A stretch of DNA of 14,719 nucleotides from an uncultured Streptococcus sp. (GTDB taxonomy: Bacteria; Bacillota; Bacilli; Lactobacillales; Streptococcaceae). Shown piece after piece: positions 13,745 through 14,719 of this stretch. The notes under the pieces were generated by a model, which made no database searches, was not told the DNA's origin, and was given only the letters and a program-made list of their open reading frames with translations. The position numbers and the translations under genes are program-made. How positions within the stretch are numbered: the stretch's first letter is position 1; the number at the start of each line of letters is the position of its first letter. The DNA is taken from assembly GCA_902461025.1 (NCBI GenBank), contig CABPWC010000033.1, positions 1 through 14,719 on the forward strand, in the 5' to 3' direction.

Positions 13745-14719
13745 TTAACATGTTGTAGTACCCTTAGACAACTCAGCTAAATATTGGTTCAATTTCGTAT
13801 CTGTTAGCTTATCTGGATAATAATGTGCAATCAGACTAGGACACTCATCAGGGAATTTTCTAGCATACTCACTTTGTCCAGCCACCTCCATAAAGCCCCG
13901 TTCTTTTTCGATGAGTAGAGCCATCTTCCAAAAACGAATCATCATTTTGTAGAAGTATGCTGGAACATTCTGGATTGATTTTCCTTCGACCTCTCCTGTT
14001 TTAATTTTGAAAATCAATTTATCAAGCTCACGTTCAAGATCTTGCAGCCAAACCTCTCCATAAATTTCCTGATCAGCTAAGAGGTTGTTGTAATCCTTCT
14101 CAACTTGGCGTTTGGCTTGATAGATTTTATTTTCAAGAATTTTTGCATCTTTTCCGAACAAACTGAGTTTCTGAACTAGTTGAGGAGAAAGAAAACCATG
14201 TTGTCCCATTTTGAATGCTTCAGAAATTGATAACTCAGATAAAGTCGACTCGTCTTCGTATCGATTAGTATCGTAAAGATTATCTGTCTTACTCTTCTCT
14301 GTATTTATTCCGTCCGTTTTATGGACGTTTTGAAGTCCGTTTTGTGGACGTCCGTTTTGTGGACGTCCGTTATTACCGAGGGGTTTTGGTGTTTTTTCTA
14401 TATCACACTCTTTTTCGTAGAGAACTTTACCAAAAGCATCTATCCTCTTTAACAACTCACCGTCGATTGAATAGTGCTCCACTATTTCTAAATTAGCATC
14501 TACTAGCTGAAGATAAAGTCTATTTGGTTTATTAAGCCCCTGTCTAACTTCTCGTAAGAGGCCATGTTCTTGCAGTTCTTTCTTGATCTTAGTAACCTTC
14601 ATCTTTCCCTTATCAAGTAGTAACATCAGATCAGAAACTGTAAAAATTAGAAAGACCGCTCCATTTTCATCAACGTAATCTCTATTTCCCTTCTGGAATG
14701 AACTGATACTTAATTTACA
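13745..14719 (-). CDS. repA: RepA_N-family replication initiator, 5' end outside window
   Basis: The frame is open to the right edge, so 324 residues are visible and the true start lies outside; the in-frame ATG at 14626 is internal. The first visible residues (FQKGNRDYVDENGAVFLIFT) and the following VTKIKKELQEHGLLREVRQGLNKPNRLYL form the winged-helix DNA-binding domain of RepA_N initiators, which bind the origin and recruit the replisome. A low-complexity linker (visible residues about 115-145, GRPQNGRPQNG) is encoded by iteron-like repeats. The C-terminal part (about 165-324) is the host-specific domain with KSIQNVPAYFYKMMIRFW. RepA_N proteins serve pheromone plasmids such as pAD1 and pCF10 and also occur in streptococcal ICEs, so the gene does not by itself separate plasmid from ICE. 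It is followed by the XRE gene 19 nt on. Confidence 0.9.
   Translation of the reverse strand, partial: CKLSISSFQKGNRDYVDENGAVFLIFTVSDLMLLLDKGKMKVTKIKKELQEHGLLREVRQGLNKPNRLYLQLVDANLEIVEHYSIDGELLKRIDAFGKVLYEKECDIEKTPKPLGNNGRPQNGRPQNGLQNVHKTDGINTEKSKTDNLYDTNRYEDESTLSELSISEAFKMGQHGFLSPQLVQKLSLFGKDAKILENKIYQAKRQVEKDYNNLLADQEIYGEVWLQDLERELDKLIFKIKTGEVEGKSIQNVPAYFYKMMIRFWKMALLIEKERGFMEVAGQSEYARKFPDECPSLIAHYYPDKLTDTKLNQYLAELSKGTTTC
14311..14370. repeat. Iteron-like direct repeats inside repA, candidate replication origin
   Basis: The 15-bp unit TCCGTTTTGTGGACG occurs perfectly at 14336-14350 and 14351-14365, with one mismatch at 14313-14327, and as a partial unit TCCGT at 14366-14370. The last two full copies abut; the first is set off by 8 bp. 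Each copy also holds GTCC/GGAC half-sites, so every junction is a small palindrome. RepA_N plasmids are known to carry their origin repeats within the rep gene, in the linker between the two protein domains, which is where these lie. Confidence 0.7.

Noticed and set aside
14624..14626. ATG at 14626 as the repA start
   Set aside because: The frame stays open to the window edge and the upstream residues (DENGAVFLIFT) belong to the RepA_N domain, so the ATG is internal.

Overview
The window reads as part of a conjugative element (plasmid or ICE) from a low-GC streptococcus, most likely of the mitis/pneumoniae group. The group assignment rests on one secreted protein whose C-terminus is built of choline-binding repeats of the pneumococcal/mitis type, on two LPNTG sortase-anchored surface proteins, and on a GSIRK-type signal peptide. 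Every supportable gene lies on the minus strand, so transcription runs from the right edge to the left. No integrase, relaxase, VirD4 coupling protein, tRNA, IS element, CRISPR array or recognisable oriT is visible.

Right end (14719 to about 13220): a RepA_N-family replication initiator, cut at its 5' end by the window edge, carries 15-bp direct repeats inside its coding sequence that look like origin iterons. It is followed by a small XRE-type regulator and a 290-nt gap predicted to be rich in hairpins. Middle (13219 to 6972): a 100-residue protein of unknown function, then three surface proteins. These are a small repeat-bearing LPNTG protein (PrgC-like in layout), a SEC10/PgrA surface-exclusion protein held by choline-binding repeats instead of a sortase signal, and a 1040-residue antigen I/II- or PrgB-like adhesin. 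Left end (6908 to 1): a Gram-positive type IV secretion operon. It encodes a three-helix membrane protein, a small pilin-like protein, a VirB6-like channel protein, a 70-residue membrane protein, a PrgI/VirB3-like protein, the VirB4 ATPase, and a PrgK-like cell-wall hydrolase (lysozyme plus CHAP) that runs off the left edge.

The gene set closely parallels the prgA/prgB/prgC and prgF-prgK block of enterococcal pheromone plasmids such as pCF10. The surface proteins would bring mating cells together and limit redundant transfer. The hydrolase opens the wall, and VirB4 with the membrane proteins drives DNA export. The surface-gene order (C-A-B) differs from pCF10 (A-B-U-C). Regulatory candidates are an extended -10 promoter bracketed by a 9-bp inverted repeat before the secretion operon, a strong intrinsic terminator inside that operon, a 16-bp palindrome before the surface-exclusion gene, and the hairpin-rich leader before the surface genes.
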